From: Labilibaculum sp.
GTDB taxonomy: Bacteria; Bacteroidota; Bacteroidia; Bacteroidales; Marinifilaceae
NCBI RefSeq assembly: GCF_963664555.1
Contig: NZ_OY761461.1
Span: 4,133,769-4,197,768 of the forward strand
Direction: 5' to 3'
DNA length: 64,000 nucleotides
In this document: positions 10,028-18,519 of the stretch, one piece after another
Numbering within the stretch: the stretch's first letter is position 1
Layout of the letters: the number at the start of each line of letters is the position of its first letter
Made by a program: the position numbers and the translations under genes
The notes under the pieces: model-generated
Seen by the model: the letters and a program-made list of their open reading frames with translations, nothing else
Databases searched by the model: none
Told to the model about the DNA's origin: nothing

Positions 10028-10063
10028 ATGGTAGCCTGTCGCGCACAGGTTACCATTTTTTTG
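10028..10063 (+). terminator. Rho-independent terminator after guaB
   Basis: A 12-bp stem (ATGGTAGCCTGT at 10028-10039 pairing with ACAGGTTACCAT at 10045-10056, one G-U pair in RNA) encloses the 5-base loop CGCGC and is followed at once by seven T residues. It begins 16 bp after the guaB stop codon. Confidence 0.85.
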
Positions 10064-10092
10064 CGATTCAATGATCACATTAAATCCGCTAA

Positions 10093-11712
10093 ATGAAGAG
10101 AGTATTCTTTTATCTATCGATAATTTTATGCTGCCAAATGGCAAGCTTTGGACAATCACATCCAACAGATACCCTTTTTACAATAAACAACACTCCTTTC
10201 TCTTCTCAGGAGTTTAAAGAACTATACCAAGCAAACAATCAGTTATCCATAGAAGAAGCTCTGGATCTTTACATCCTGTTTCAAGTAAAATTAGCCGAAG
10301 CAAAAAAATTAAAGATTGATACACTTCCCGAAGTAAAACACGAATTACAAATCAACAGAGACATTGCCCTTAACTCGTTTCTTTACCCTACCGTTATAAC
10401 TGAAGAAAAAACTCAGGAAGCTTTCAATCGGATCCAGTATTTTCTTAGAGCGAGACATATTTTAGTGAAAATCAGCAAACGGGCCAACGATACACTTCCC
10501 GCTTATCAGAAAGCACAGGAAATTTACCTGGAACTGCTGCAAGGAAAATCATTTGAAAAAACGGCACGAAAAAAATCAGATGATCAATCTGTAAAAGAAA
10601 ACCATGGAGAATTAGGTTATTTTACCGCATTCGACATGGAATATCGGTTTGAATCTGCGGCTTACAAATTGGAAATTGGCGAATTCTCAAAACCCATAAG
10701 AACGAAATTTGGGTATCATATTATTCAAATTCTGGAAAAAATACCAAATCCTGGAAAAGTAAAAATCAGACACATACTACTCGACTATCAACCTGAAAAT
10801 GAATCGGAAATAAAACAAAAAATTGATTCGCTTTATACAATACTTATGAAAGGTGCTGATTTCGCACAATTAGCAAAAAATTATTCCGAAGATAAAAGAT
10901 CAGCTCCATCAGGAGGCATTCTTCCTTGGTTCGGATTATTTGAAACACACCCGAAAATTGAAAAAACAGCATTTCAATTAAAAGAAATTGGAGAAATATC
11001 GAAACCCGTTAAAACCAATTTCGGATATCATATTTTACAATTAACCGATAAAAAAAACTACTCTTCATTAGACGATTGCAGAGAAGAAATTCAACGACTA
11101 ATTGCATCAGATAGTCGTTCAAAACTAAGTACTGAAGAATTGATTGCTAAAATCAAAAAAGACTATCAATTTAAAGAAAACAGAGAGCTTCTTTCTAATT
11201 TTTATTCCATTTTAGATTATGCCTATGCTGATTTATGGGAGCCACTTTTCACAATAGACGGAAAGGAATATACCCAGGAAGATTTTGCAAACTATCTTAG
11301 CCAACAGGCATCTAAAGATATTTATGAAAATTTTATAGAATACATCAACCGAATTTACGATAATTTCTCAAACAATAGTATCTTAGCCTTTTACAAAAAT
11401 CAGTTACTTGAGAACAATAACGATCTCATAAATCTGATTCAGAATTTTGAAAACAGAGTATTGGTTTTGGGCATTACAAAACAAAAAGTTTGGTTGCCGG
11501 CAAAACACAACAATAAAGGTTTGATGGAATTCTATCAAAACCAAATAAATAGATACAACAACAATGTTGATTTCGAAAGTATTAAACAAGAGGTTGCTTC
11601 AGATTACAAACTGTATTTAAAAGAAGTTTGGGAAAATCAATTGCGAAAAAATTACAAAATTGAAATCTCACAATCAACATTAAACAAAATAGTTCAACAA
11701 CAAAATGACTAA
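10093..11712 (+). CDS. Periplasmic peptidyl-prolyl isomerase with two parvulin domains
   Basis: This 539-residue secreted protein has a Sec signal peptide (hydrophobic YLSIILCCQMASFGQ near residue 20). Two parvulin-type PPIase domains follow: about 113-225 (FLRARHILVKI, GELGYFTAFDM, FGYHIIQILEK) and about 226-330 (KIRHILLDY, GGILPWFGLFE, FGYHILQLTDK). The C-terminal 200 residues are helical with no motif I recognise. It overlaps the following lipoprotein gene by 8 bp and lies upstream of surA, so the three are probably co-transcribed and help fold outer-membrane proteins. The overall length is longer than SurA. Confidence 0.88.
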   Translation: MKRVFFYLSIILCCQMASFGQSHPTDTLFTINNTPFSSQEFKELYQANNQLSIEEALDLYILFQVKLAEAKKLKIDTLPEVKHELQINRDIALNSFLYPTVITEEKTQEAFNRIQYFLRARHILVKISKRANDTLPAYQKAQEIYLELLQGKSFEKTARKKSDDQSVKENHGELGYFTAFDMEYRFESAAYKLEIGEFSKPIRTKFGYHIIQILEKIPNPGKVKIRHILLDYQPENESEIKQKIDSLYTILMKGADFAQLAKNYSEDKRSAPSGGILPWFGLFETHPKIEKTAFQLKEIGEISKPVKTNFGYHILQLTDKKNYSSLDDCREEIQRLIASDSRSKLSTEELIAKIKKDYQFKENRELLSNFYSILDYAYADLWEPLFTIDGKEYTQEDFANYLSQQASKDIYENFIEYINRIYDNFSNNSILAFYKNQLLENNNDLINLIQNFENRVLVLGITKQKVWLPAKHNNKGLMEFYQNQINRYNNNVDFESIKQEVASDYKLYLKEVWENQLRKNYKIEISQSTLNKIVQQQND

Positions 11713-12547
11713 ATATTCCTTACTATTACTACTTGTTGTAATTCTTTATTCATGCAATTCGAATAAAAGTAAAAACGACAAGCCTGTAGCAAAAGTAAAT
11801 GACAACATTCTTTATTTAAGTACCGTTAAAGAGGTGATTCCAAATGGCATAAGCAAGGAGGACAGTCTTCTTATTGCCCAAAACTATACCCATCAGTGGA
11901 TTAAAAAACAACTTATTATATCAAAAGCAGAACTCAACCTATCAGAGGAAGATAAAGATGTTAGTAAGATGGTTGAAGACTACAGATCATCACTAATAAT
12001 TCACAAATACCAACAACAATTAATAGAACAGAAAATTGACACTCTGGTTAGTCAATTTGAAATCGAAAATTATTATAGGAATTATTCTGCCAATTTCATT
12101 TTAAACCGAAACATTCTTAAGGCATTGTACATAAAAGTTCCTATTCCTGTTCCCAATCTTTCAGAAGTTCAAAAGCTTTACAAATCGGAAAAAGAAGACG
12201 ATTGGTCCGAATTGGAGGACTACTGTTTTCAAAATGCCACAAAATTTGATAATTTTAGCGATCGTTGGATTTATGCTCAAGAACTTTTGAATAAACTTCC
12301 AGGTAGTATCAAAGATGAAGATAAGTTTCTTAAGCACACAAAATACTATGAAACAAGTGATTCAACACATCATTATTTTGTGAAAATTCAGGAATTTGAA
12401 CTAAAAGACAATCTTGCTCCTTTACCTTTTGTTAAGGAAGACATTAAAAAAATATTATTAAACAAACGTAAAATTCAGTTTATTAAAAATTTGGAAGAAA
12501 ACATTTACAGGGATGCTGAATCCAAAAACAAATTCAAAATTTATTAA
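11705..12547 (+). CDS. SurA/PpiC-like lipoprotein with a degenerate isomerase core
   Basis: This 280-residue protein begins with a lipoprotein signal (LLLVVILYSCNSN, lipid-bearing Cys near residue 17), so it should be membrane-anchored. The segment PVAKVNDNILYLSTVKEVIP resembles the start of mature SurA-like chaperones, and the C-terminal helix after LPFVKEDIKKILLNKRK resembles their closing segment. I see no GELG or FGYHII signatures of a working parvulin domain between them. It overlaps the double-parvulin gene by 8 bp and ends 10 bp before surA. A chaperone role without isomerase activity is the likeliest reading; that is inference. Confidence 0.72.
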   Translation: MTKYSLLLLLVVILYSCNSNKSKNDKPVAKVNDNILYLSTVKEVIPNGISKEDSLLIAQNYTHQWIKKQLIISKAELNLSEEDKDVSKMVEDYRSSLIIHKYQQQLIEQKIDTLVSQFEIENYYRNYSANFILNRNILKALYIKVPIPVPNLSEVQKLYKSEKEDDWSELEDYCFQNATKFDNFSDRWIYAQELLNKLPGSIKDEDKFLKHTKYYETSDSTHHYFVKIQEFELKDNLAPLPFVKEDIKKILLNKRKIQFIKNLEENIYRDAESKNKFKIY

Positions 12548-12557
12548 TCCATAAAAT

Positions 12558-13910
12558 ATGCATAACATTTTCAAGAAATTCAATACTCTTTTAGCCTTGA
12601 TTTTAATTGGTGTTTTTTCTGCCAATGCTCAAGATAATGTGGTAGATAAAGTAATTGCTGTTGTTGGGAATCAAGTGGTTCTAAAATCGGATGTAGAAAA
12701 CAGATTTTTAAGCATGCAAGCTCAGGGATACACTTCCGGGAGTGTTGATTTAAAGACTGAAATATTTGAAGATCTTTTGATTCAACAACTAATGATTGCT
12801 CAAGCGCAAGTTGATAGTATCGAGGTAACCGATCAGGAAGTTGAAGATCAGTTGCAACGCAAGATGGAAATGTATATTCAGCGCATCGGATCCAAAGAAA
12901 AACTGGAACAATATTTCAACAAAAGCATTATTGATATGAAAAACGATCTTCGCGACGATACCCGCGACGAACGTATAAAGGAAAAAATGCAGGCTGAAAT
13001 CACAAAGAATATTCATATCACTCCTGCTGAAGTACGCGAATTTTACAATTCGATTCCTCAGGATAGCCTGCCAACTATTCCAGGAGAACTTCAAATTCAG
13101 CAACTCGTAAAATACCCTCAGGTTTCGGATAATGAAAAAGACAGAATCAGAACCAAGTTAAGAGGATATCGGGAAAGAGTTCTAAATGGCGATAGCTTTG
13201 CAACACTAGCAGTTCTTTATTCGGAAGATCCTGGAAGTGCACAAAAAGGCGGAGAGCTTGGATATATGCCACGATCCAGTTTGGTAACTGAATTTGCAAA
13301 TGTTGCATTTAATTTAAAAACAGATAAAGTTTCGAAAATAGTTGAGACTGAATTTGGATTCCATATTATTCAACTAATAGATAGAAAAGGGGAACGCATC
13401 AATGTGCGTCATATACTTCTAAAACCGAAAATTGAAGAGGCTGAAAGAACCTCTGCCATTAATAAACTGGATAGTATTGCCAATTTAATTCGTGAGGACA
13501 AAATGGATTTTGCAGAGGCTGCCTTTTATTTCTCAGATGATGAAGATACCCGAAATAACGGGGGATTACTTGTAAATCCTTACACCGGAGCCTCTAAATT
13601 CGAAAAGGATAATTTACCTCCGGCAGTATCTAAAACTGTAAACGACCTTAAATTAAATGAAATATCTTCAGCTTTTCTGGATGTTACAGGAGGTAAGGAT
13701 GCCTATAAGGTGATTAAAATAAAATCAGAAACAAAAGCACATAAAGCAAATTTAGCTGATGATTGGAGCATATTTGAAAATATGCTGACAAACCAGAAAC
13801 AACAAAAAATTCTGAACAAATGGATTTCCGAGAAACAGGAAAAGACCTATGTTCATGTTGACGACACCTATAAAAATGCTAAATTCCGATTCAAAGGCTG
13901 GATAAAGTAA
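12558..13910 (+). CDS. surA: SurA-like periplasmic chaperone/peptidyl-prolyl isomerase
   Basis: This 450-residue protein has a signal peptide ending near NAQDN, then the SurA N-terminal domain (DKVIAVVGNQVVLKSDVENR). A canonical parvulin domain lies around residues 172-278 (GELQIQQLVKYPQ, GGELGYMPRSSLV, FGFHIIQLIDRKGE). A second, more divergent parvulin-like domain follows (NVRHILLKPKIEE, NNGGLLVNP). SurA escorts unfolded outer-membrane proteins across the periplasm. It is the third gene of a folding-factor run and is followed by a large palindromic terminator. Confidence 0.9.
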   Translation: MHNIFKKFNTLLALILIGVFSANAQDNVVDKVIAVVGNQVVLKSDVENRFLSMQAQGYTSGSVDLKTEIFEDLLIQQLMIAQAQVDSIEVTDQEVEDQLQRKMEMYIQRIGSKEKLEQYFNKSIIDMKNDLRDDTRDERIKEKMQAEITKNIHITPAEVREFYNSIPQDSLPTIPGELQIQQLVKYPQVSDNEKDRIRTKLRGYRERVLNGDSFATLAVLYSEDPGSAQKGGELGYMPRSSLVTEFANVAFNLKTDKVSKIVETEFGFHIIQLIDRKGERINVRHILLKPKIEEAERTSAINKLDSIANLIREDKMDFAEAAFYFSDDEDTRNNGGLLVNPYTGASKFEKDNLPPAVSKTVNDLKLNEISSAFLDVTGGKDAYKVIKIKSETKAHKANLADDWSIFENMLTNQKQQKILNKWISEKQEKTYVHVDDTYKNAKFRFKGWIK

Positions 13911-13924
13911 ATAAAATACCAACA

Positions 13925-13964
13925 TAATAAATCAGACACAGCCTAGGCTGTGTCTGATTTATTA
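13925..13964. terminator. Perfect 40-bp palindrome, probable terminator after surA
   Basis: The arms 13925-13944 and 13945-13964 are exact reverse complements, centred on CCTAGG, with CAGACACAGC opposite GCTGTGTCTG as the GC-rich core. It begins 14 bp after the surA stop. The flanks are AT-rich but there is no long T-run, so termination is likely but a protein-binding site is not excluded. Confidence 0.7.
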
Positions 13965-13989
13965 ACGGCAATAATCAAGAAGGAATCCT

Positions 13990-14955
13990 ATGAATTTTAA
14001 AACTGAAGTTGAAGCCGCAAATACCCTGCAAGCAGATTACCAAAAACTAACTGCTGAAATCAGGAAAAAAATTTATGGCCAGGATGATATTATCAAAAAA
14101 GTATTAATCTCCATTTTTAGTAATGGACATTGCTTACTTGTTGGCGTTCCAGGATTAGCTAAAACACTCTTAGTGAACACAATAGCTCAGGTTCTCGATT
14201 TAAAATACCAGAGAATTCAGTTTACTCCCGACTTAATGCCTTCGGATATCATTGGTACTGAAATATTGAACAATGACAGAAAATTCAACTTTATTCAAGG
14301 TCCTTTGTTTGCAAATATTCTTCTTGCTGATGAAATAAACCGGACTCCTCCTAAAACTCAATCAGCACTTTTAGAAGCAATGCAGGAACAAATGGTTACT
14401 GTAAACGGTAAAACTTATCCGATTAAAAAGCCATTTTTTGTTCTCGCTACGCAGAATCCAATAGAGCAGGAAGGAACCTATCCCCTTCCCGAAGCACAAT
14501 TGGATCGATTTATGTTTAGCATCTACCTTGATTATCCAAAAATTGAAGATGAGTTGGCAATTGTTGAAAACACAACTTCTGGCAAAGAAATTGCACTTGA
14601 TAAAATAATGTCGGCGGAACAAATACTGTACTATCAGAAATTGATTCAGAAAGTCCCGATTAATAGAAATGTTTTGGAATATGCTGTTAACTTAGCAGCC
14701 AAAACAAGGCCAAACACAGAGCATTCTCATAGTATGGCCAACGAATACATTAATTGGGGAGCAGGCCCCAGAGCATCGCAATATTTAGTAATCGGGGCAA
14801 AAACCAACGCTTTGCTGTCAGGAAAATATTCTCCGGATATTGAAGATGTGAAAGAGGTTGCAGTATCAATTCTTCGACACAGAATCATGAAGAATTACAA
14901 AGCTGAAGCCGAAGGAATCAGTATTGAAAATATCATACAAGAACTATTAAAGTAA
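13990..14955 (+). CDS. MoxR-family AAA+ ATPase
   Basis: This 321-residue cytoplasmic ATPase has Walker A GVPGLAKT at 52-59, Walker B LLADE at 111-115, and the MoxR signature NRTPPKTQSALLEAMQE. The sensor region FVLATQNPIEQEGTYPLPEA follows. MoxR proteins act as chaperones for metal-centre insertion or envelope complexes, often with VWA-domain partners; no VWA gene is visible here. It lies 6 bp upstream of the OstA-like gene and is probably co-transcribed with it. Confidence 0.94.
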   Translation: MNFKTEVEAANTLQADYQKLTAEIRKKIYGQDDIIKKVLISIFSNGHCLLVGVPGLAKTLLVNTIAQVLDLKYQRIQFTPDLMPSDIIGTEILNNDRKFNFIQGPLFANILLADEINRTPPKTQSALLEAMQEQMVTVNGKTYPIKKPFFVLATQNPIEQEGTYPLPEAQLDRFMFSIYLDYPKIEDELAIVENTTSGKEIALDKIMSAEQILYYQKLIQKVPINRNVLEYAVNLAAKTRPNTEHSHSMANEYINWGAGPRASQYLVIGAKTNALLSGKYSPDIEDVKEVAVSILRHRIMKNYKAEAEGISIENIIQELLK

Positions 14956-14961
14956 CAAAAA

Positions 14962-16542
14962 ATGCTTAGCAAAGCTAACCGATACATATTTACATTACTT
15001 ACAGGCATTATCTGTCTGGCAAATCTTTCGTCATCTGCTCAAAAGAAATCGAAAGTTCTGATCAAAAATTCCGATGAGGTTCAGTTTGTAAGAAACTCAG
15101 ATCCGGTTCTCAATAAGTTTTTAGGCAATGTTTTTATTACACATGGCGATATAAAAATGTATTGTGACAGTGCTTACCAATTCGAAAAACTAAACACTTT
15201 AGAGGCATTTGGAAATGTTCATATTATTAATGCCGACACCGTTCATATTTACGGAGACTACTTAAAATATTATGGCAATACCAAATTTGCTGAATTGAGA
15301 AATAACGTAAAACTGAAAAACAAATCGGTAACGGTTACTACGCAATTTCTTGATTTTGACATGAACGAAAGCGTAGGGTACTACTTTAACGGCGGAAAAA
15401 TTGTTGACGCAGAAAATACTCTTACCAGTGATATTGGAAGGTATTATACAAAACAGGAACTGCTGTTTTTTAAAGATAGTGTAAAAGCTGTAACTACAGA
15501 TTACACGCTATATTCAGATACTTTAAAATACAATACGGTTAGTAAGGTTGCTTTTATTCTAGGACCAACTAAAATTGTTGGAGAAAAAGAAACCTTATAT
15601 TCGGAAGATGGCTGGTACAATACAGAATCAAATATCTCTCAATTCTTTAAAAATACAACTCTTGACAGTAAATCTTATCAAATTAAAGGTGATAGTATTT
15701 ATTTGGACAGGAACAACGAACTTGCCCGTATCTTTAATAATGTTGAATTGCGCGACACAGTAAATAATTTAATATTGAAGGGCAATTATCTTGAAACGTT
15801 TAAGAATACAGAGGAGGCTCTAATAACCGATTCGGCAGTCTTTATTCAGATTACTGATAGAGATTCTCTTTTTCTTCATTCCGATACTCTAAAGATCGAA
15901 AAAGATACAGCCAATTTTGAACGGATTAAGGCTTTTCATCATGTAAGATTTTACCGTACGGATATGCAGGGAATGTGCGATTCATTAGTTTATACCATGC
16001 AGGATTCTACTGTCAGATTATTCAATGATCCTGTTCTTTGGGCCCAACAAAACCAGATGGTGGCTGATACAATTGGCATTGAAACCCAAAATGAAGCAGT
16101 TCGTTATCTGCATTTTAGAGGATCTTCCTTTTTAACAGCGAAAGAAGACACCACTTTTTTCAATCAGATAAAAGGTAGAAATATGCTCGGGCATGTTAAA
16201 GACAACAAACTTTACAAACTTGACATTAAAGGAAATGGGGAAACTTTATATTACCCTGTTGACAAGGAAGTAATTATGGGAATGAATATTGCCAAGAGCA
16301 GCAATATCAGTATTCTTATCGAAAACAATAAAATTGACAAAATTATCTTTCTTAAAAAGCCTGATGGAAATATGTATCCTTTATTCGAAGTTGAAAATGA
16401 AATGAAATTTCTTAAAGACTTTCAATGGCTTGAAGAATACCAGCCAAAATCAAAGGAAGACATATTTATCTGGAAAGAATATACGCCAATTCGAAAACTA
16501 AATACATCCGAAAAAAAACCAATAAAAAAAGGGACTTTATAA
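14962..16542 (+). CDS. OstA/LptA-like periplasmic protein (lipopolysaccharide transport fold)
   Basis: This 526-residue protein has an N-terminal signal sequence (FTLLTGIICLANLSSSAQ). It is followed by repeated beta-rich segments of the OstA/LptA type, such as FLGNVFITHGDIKMYCDSA, NVHIINADTVHIYGDYLKY and NNVELRDTVNNLILKGNYLE. Proteins of this fold form a beta-jellyroll that carries lipopolysaccharide across the periplasm. The length is greater than LptA and the Bacteroidota forms are usually called OstA-like proteins. Its stop codon lies inside the following terminator hairpin. Confidence 0.85.
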   Translation: MLSKANRYIFTLLTGIICLANLSSSAQKKSKVLIKNSDEVQFVRNSDPVLNKFLGNVFITHGDIKMYCDSAYQFEKLNTLEAFGNVHIINADTVHIYGDYLKYYGNTKFAELRNNVKLKNKSVTVTTQFLDFDMNESVGYYFNGGKIVDAENTLTSDIGRYYTKQELLFFKDSVKAVTTDYTLYSDTLKYNTVSKVAFILGPTKIVGEKETLYSEDGWYNTESNISQFFKNTTLDSKSYQIKGDSIYLDRNNELARIFNNVELRDTVNNLILKGNYLETFKNTEEALITDSAVFIQITDRDSLFLHSDTLKIEKDTANFERIKAFHHVRFYRTDMQGMCDSLVYTMQDSTVRLFNDPVLWAQQNQMVADTIGIETQNEAVRYLHFRGSSFLTAKEDTTFFNQIKGRNMLGHVKDNKLYKLDIKGNGETLYYPVDKEVIMGMNIAKSSNISILIENNKIDKIIFLKKPDGNMYPLFEVENEMKFLKDFQWLEEYQPKSKEDIFIWKEYTPIRKLNTSEKKPIKKGTL

Positions 16543-16558
16543 AAAGTCCCTTTTTTTT
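16524..16558. terminator. Bidirectional terminator between convergent genes
   Basis: A 15-bp stem (16524-16538 with 16543-16557, core GGGACTTT/AAAGTCCC) has a 4-base loop ATAA and A/T tracts on both sides. It serves the plus-strand OstA-like gene, whose stop codon is inside it, and the minus-strand DUF2795 gene that ends at 16564. Confidence 0.9.
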
Positions 16559-16563
16559 ATATT

Positions 16564-16785
16564 TTAGTACTCATCTTCGTTGAATAGAAAATCTCCTTTA
16601 CTTGGATAATCAGGCCAAATATCTTCAATACTTTCGAAAATTTCACCTTCTTCCTCAATTTCCTGCAAGTTTTCAATCACTTCCAAAGGAGCTCCGGAAC
16701 GGATTGCGTAATCAATTAATTCATCTTTGGAAGCAGGCCAAGGTGCATCTTCTAGTTTAGTGGCTAATTCAAGTGTCCAGTACAT
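16564..16785 (-). CDS. Small conserved DUF2795-family protein
   Basis: This 73-residue acidic cytoplasmic protein reads MYWTLELATKLEDAPWPAS, then a helical segment with DELIDYAIRSGAPLEVIENL, and ends in an acidic tail (FLFNEDEY). The pattern of a hydrophobic start followed by the DELIDYA helix pair matches what is called DUF2795, common in Bacteroidota. The function is unknown. It is followed by a shared terminator and preceded by the cobalamin adenosyltransferase gene, with 59 bp between them. Confidence 0.82.
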   Translation of the reverse strand: MYWTLELATKLEDAPWPASKDELIDYAIRSGAPLEVIENLQEIEEEGEIFESIEDIWPDYPSKGDFLFNEDEY

Positions 16786-16844
16786 ATATTCAATATTTTA
16801 TTAGGTTCCTTTATATTCTGCGAATATAATTTTTTTTTTTGAAT

Positions 16845-17405
16845 TTACAAGTCAAGCTCCCATTTAATTTCACCTGCCCCTGCATCATGTAAAACCTTAC
16901 GCGAAAGCACGAATAAATAGTCCGAAAGACGATTTAAATACTTCAACAATAGTGGATTTATATCTACATCATTTGATAGTTGATTTGCCCGGCGTTCTGC
17001 CCTTCGGCATACCGTTCTTGCAACATGACAAAACCCGTTCGCCAAACTACCTCCCGGTAATACAAAATTATTAAGTTCAGCCAACTCTTCATCCATCCGA
17101 TCCATCTCTTTTTCCAATAAAAGAATGTCTGCTTCCACAATAGGTAACTTCTCCTTTAAATCAGATTTTTCTTCATCGGTTGCCAACCTAGAACCAATCA
17201 TAAACAATTTATTTTGAATCTCTAACAAAATCTCTTTTGATTTAGATTCAATATCATGTGAACGAATCAACCCAATATAAGAGTTTAATTCATCAACGGT
17301 GCCATAGGCTTCCAATCGCAGGTGATGCTTTGGAACTCTTGTTCCACCAATCAAACCTGTGGTACCAGAATCACCTGTTTTTGTATATACTTTAAATTTA
17401 GTCAT
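16845..17405 (-). CDS. PduO-type cob(I)alamin adenosyltransferase
   Basis: This 186-residue enzyme transfers the adenosyl group of ATP to cob(I)alamin to make coenzyme B12. The N-terminal ATP-binding segment KVYTKTGDSGTTGLIGG is intact, followed by LEAYGTVDELNSYIGL. The C-terminal signature RTVCRRAERRANQL and LNRLSDYLFVLSRKV matches the PduO family trimers. No cobalamin riboswitch or B12 synthesis gene is visible nearby, so it likely supports salvage or B12-dependent enzymes elsewhere. Confidence 0.94.
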   Translation of the reverse strand: MTKFKVYTKTGDSGTTGLIGGTRVPKHHLRLEAYGTVDELNSYIGLIRSHDIESKSKEILLEIQNKLFMIGSRLATDEEKSDLKEKLPIVEADILLLEKEMDRMDEELAELNNFVLPGGSLANGFCHVARTVCRRAERRANQLSNDVDINPLLLKYLNRLSDYLFVLSRKVLHDAGAGEIKWELDL

Positions 17406-17500
17406 TGTGTAATTTTAAATTAGCTCCAACATACATGATATTTTTTATACCTACAGCAGAGCTACTACAAAGATAAAATTTCGTAGAATCTATGCAATAG

Positions 17501-18268
17501 CTAGAACCTATACTTTCTTACATAATCCTGTTTCTGCATTCCGTCTTTTGAAATAAGAATTCCCAAATGAAACAAATCCAGACTCACGGAAACTCTCTCT
17601 AATTTCTTCATCTGCATCCAAAAGAGGTTAATAGCATCGTTTTTATGTGGATTTTGAATAACAATCATGCAATTATCTGCAAGCAGCAATTCATAATTCA
17701 AAATAAAATCAGACAGAATTTCATTTCTCGTATTTTCAGAAAAAACAAGAAAATCATAATTTGGTTTTTGCTCCAAAATCTCATTATAGTTAAAATTCTT
17801 ATAATTCTGAATTCCCATATAGTTCCGAAAAATATCATCCGAATATTCCGATAAAACACCTCCCCGATCCAGACATGCAACACTTTTTCGGGAATCAAGC
17901 TTTGCCATATAAGCAAGAGTAAATCCTATTCCTTCACCAAAATAAGCTGATTTTTCAGCATGCCAAAAGTTCATCAGGCGAAACAGCAATCGATCCAATG
18001 CTTCTGTGGATTTAATAATTTGAATTTCCTCTTTGTACTTCTTTGCCAAATCCTTACTAATCTCACCATCTTCCAATTTTGATTTTAACGCATTCACAAT
18101 AATTTTCCGATAAGGAAATAACTGACCAAATGCATAGTAAGACAATTTTGCCTCAATTACATTAACAATCAGGTGAAAAGTAAAGGGTGAATGAATCCCA
18201 AATCCTTTTCGGCGAAAGGCCTTTAAGCGATATAAACGTTTCTTTAATTTGTAGCGGATTCGACCCAT
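17501..18268 (-). CDS. Methyltransferase-like protein (class I SAM fold), Bacteroidota type
   Basis: This 255-residue protein starts with a strongly basic segment and the phrase GFGIHSPFTFHLIVNV, which is typical of a Bacteroidota family annotated as SAM-dependent methyltransferases. A possible SAM-fold region follows (SAYFGEGIGFTLAYMAKL, then VACLDRGGV), and late strands read DFLVFSEN and NCMIVIQNPHK. The glycine-rich SAM loop is weak, so binding is uncertain. It is divergent from recG. No substrate can be assigned. Confidence 0.6.
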   Translation of the reverse strand: MGRIRYKLKKRLYRLKAFRRKGFGIHSPFTFHLIVNVIEAKLSYYAFGQLFPYRKIIVNALKSKLEDGEISKDLAKKYKEEIQIIKSTEALDRLLFRLMNFWHAEKSAYFGEGIGFTLAYMAKLDSRKSVACLDRGGVLSEYSDDIFRNYMGIQNYKNFNYNEILEQKPNYDFLVFSENTRNEILSDFILNYELLLADNCMIVIQNPHKNDAINLFWMQMKKLERVSVSLDLFHLGILISKDGMQKQDYVRKYRF

Positions 18269-18340
18269 AATTACAATAAACTAGAATTGGCGAATTTAAT
18301 CGTAAATTTGAATTTCTTCAAATTCTTAAGCCAAGATATC

Positions 18341-18353
18341 ACCTGTCACAGGT
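18341..18353. repeat. Short inverted repeat in the recG upstream region
   Basis: ACCTG and CAGGT arms flank a 3-base centre (TCA), within the 251-bp gap between the two divergent genes. It could be an operator half-site pair or chance; nothing else supports a role. Further on, the gap holds a TACTTTTG box at 18429-18436 that fits the Bacteroidota -7 consensus. Confidence 0.3.
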
Positions 18354-18519
18354 ATTATCCTGATAATATTAATGATAATATGGCATAAGATTAAGCAATC
18401 ATTTCTTTAAAATAAAAGTTTTTCAATTTACTTTTGTTTGTACTTTTAGATTTTTAAAGCATTTTCACAAAAGGGTGAAATTTTATCTCTCCATATAAAA
18501 TAGAATTAGAACCGTAAGA

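Noticed and set aside
18421..18440. TACTTTTG box as the recG promoter
   Set aside because: It fits the -7 consensus but has no -33 partner; kept only as a remark in the gap description.
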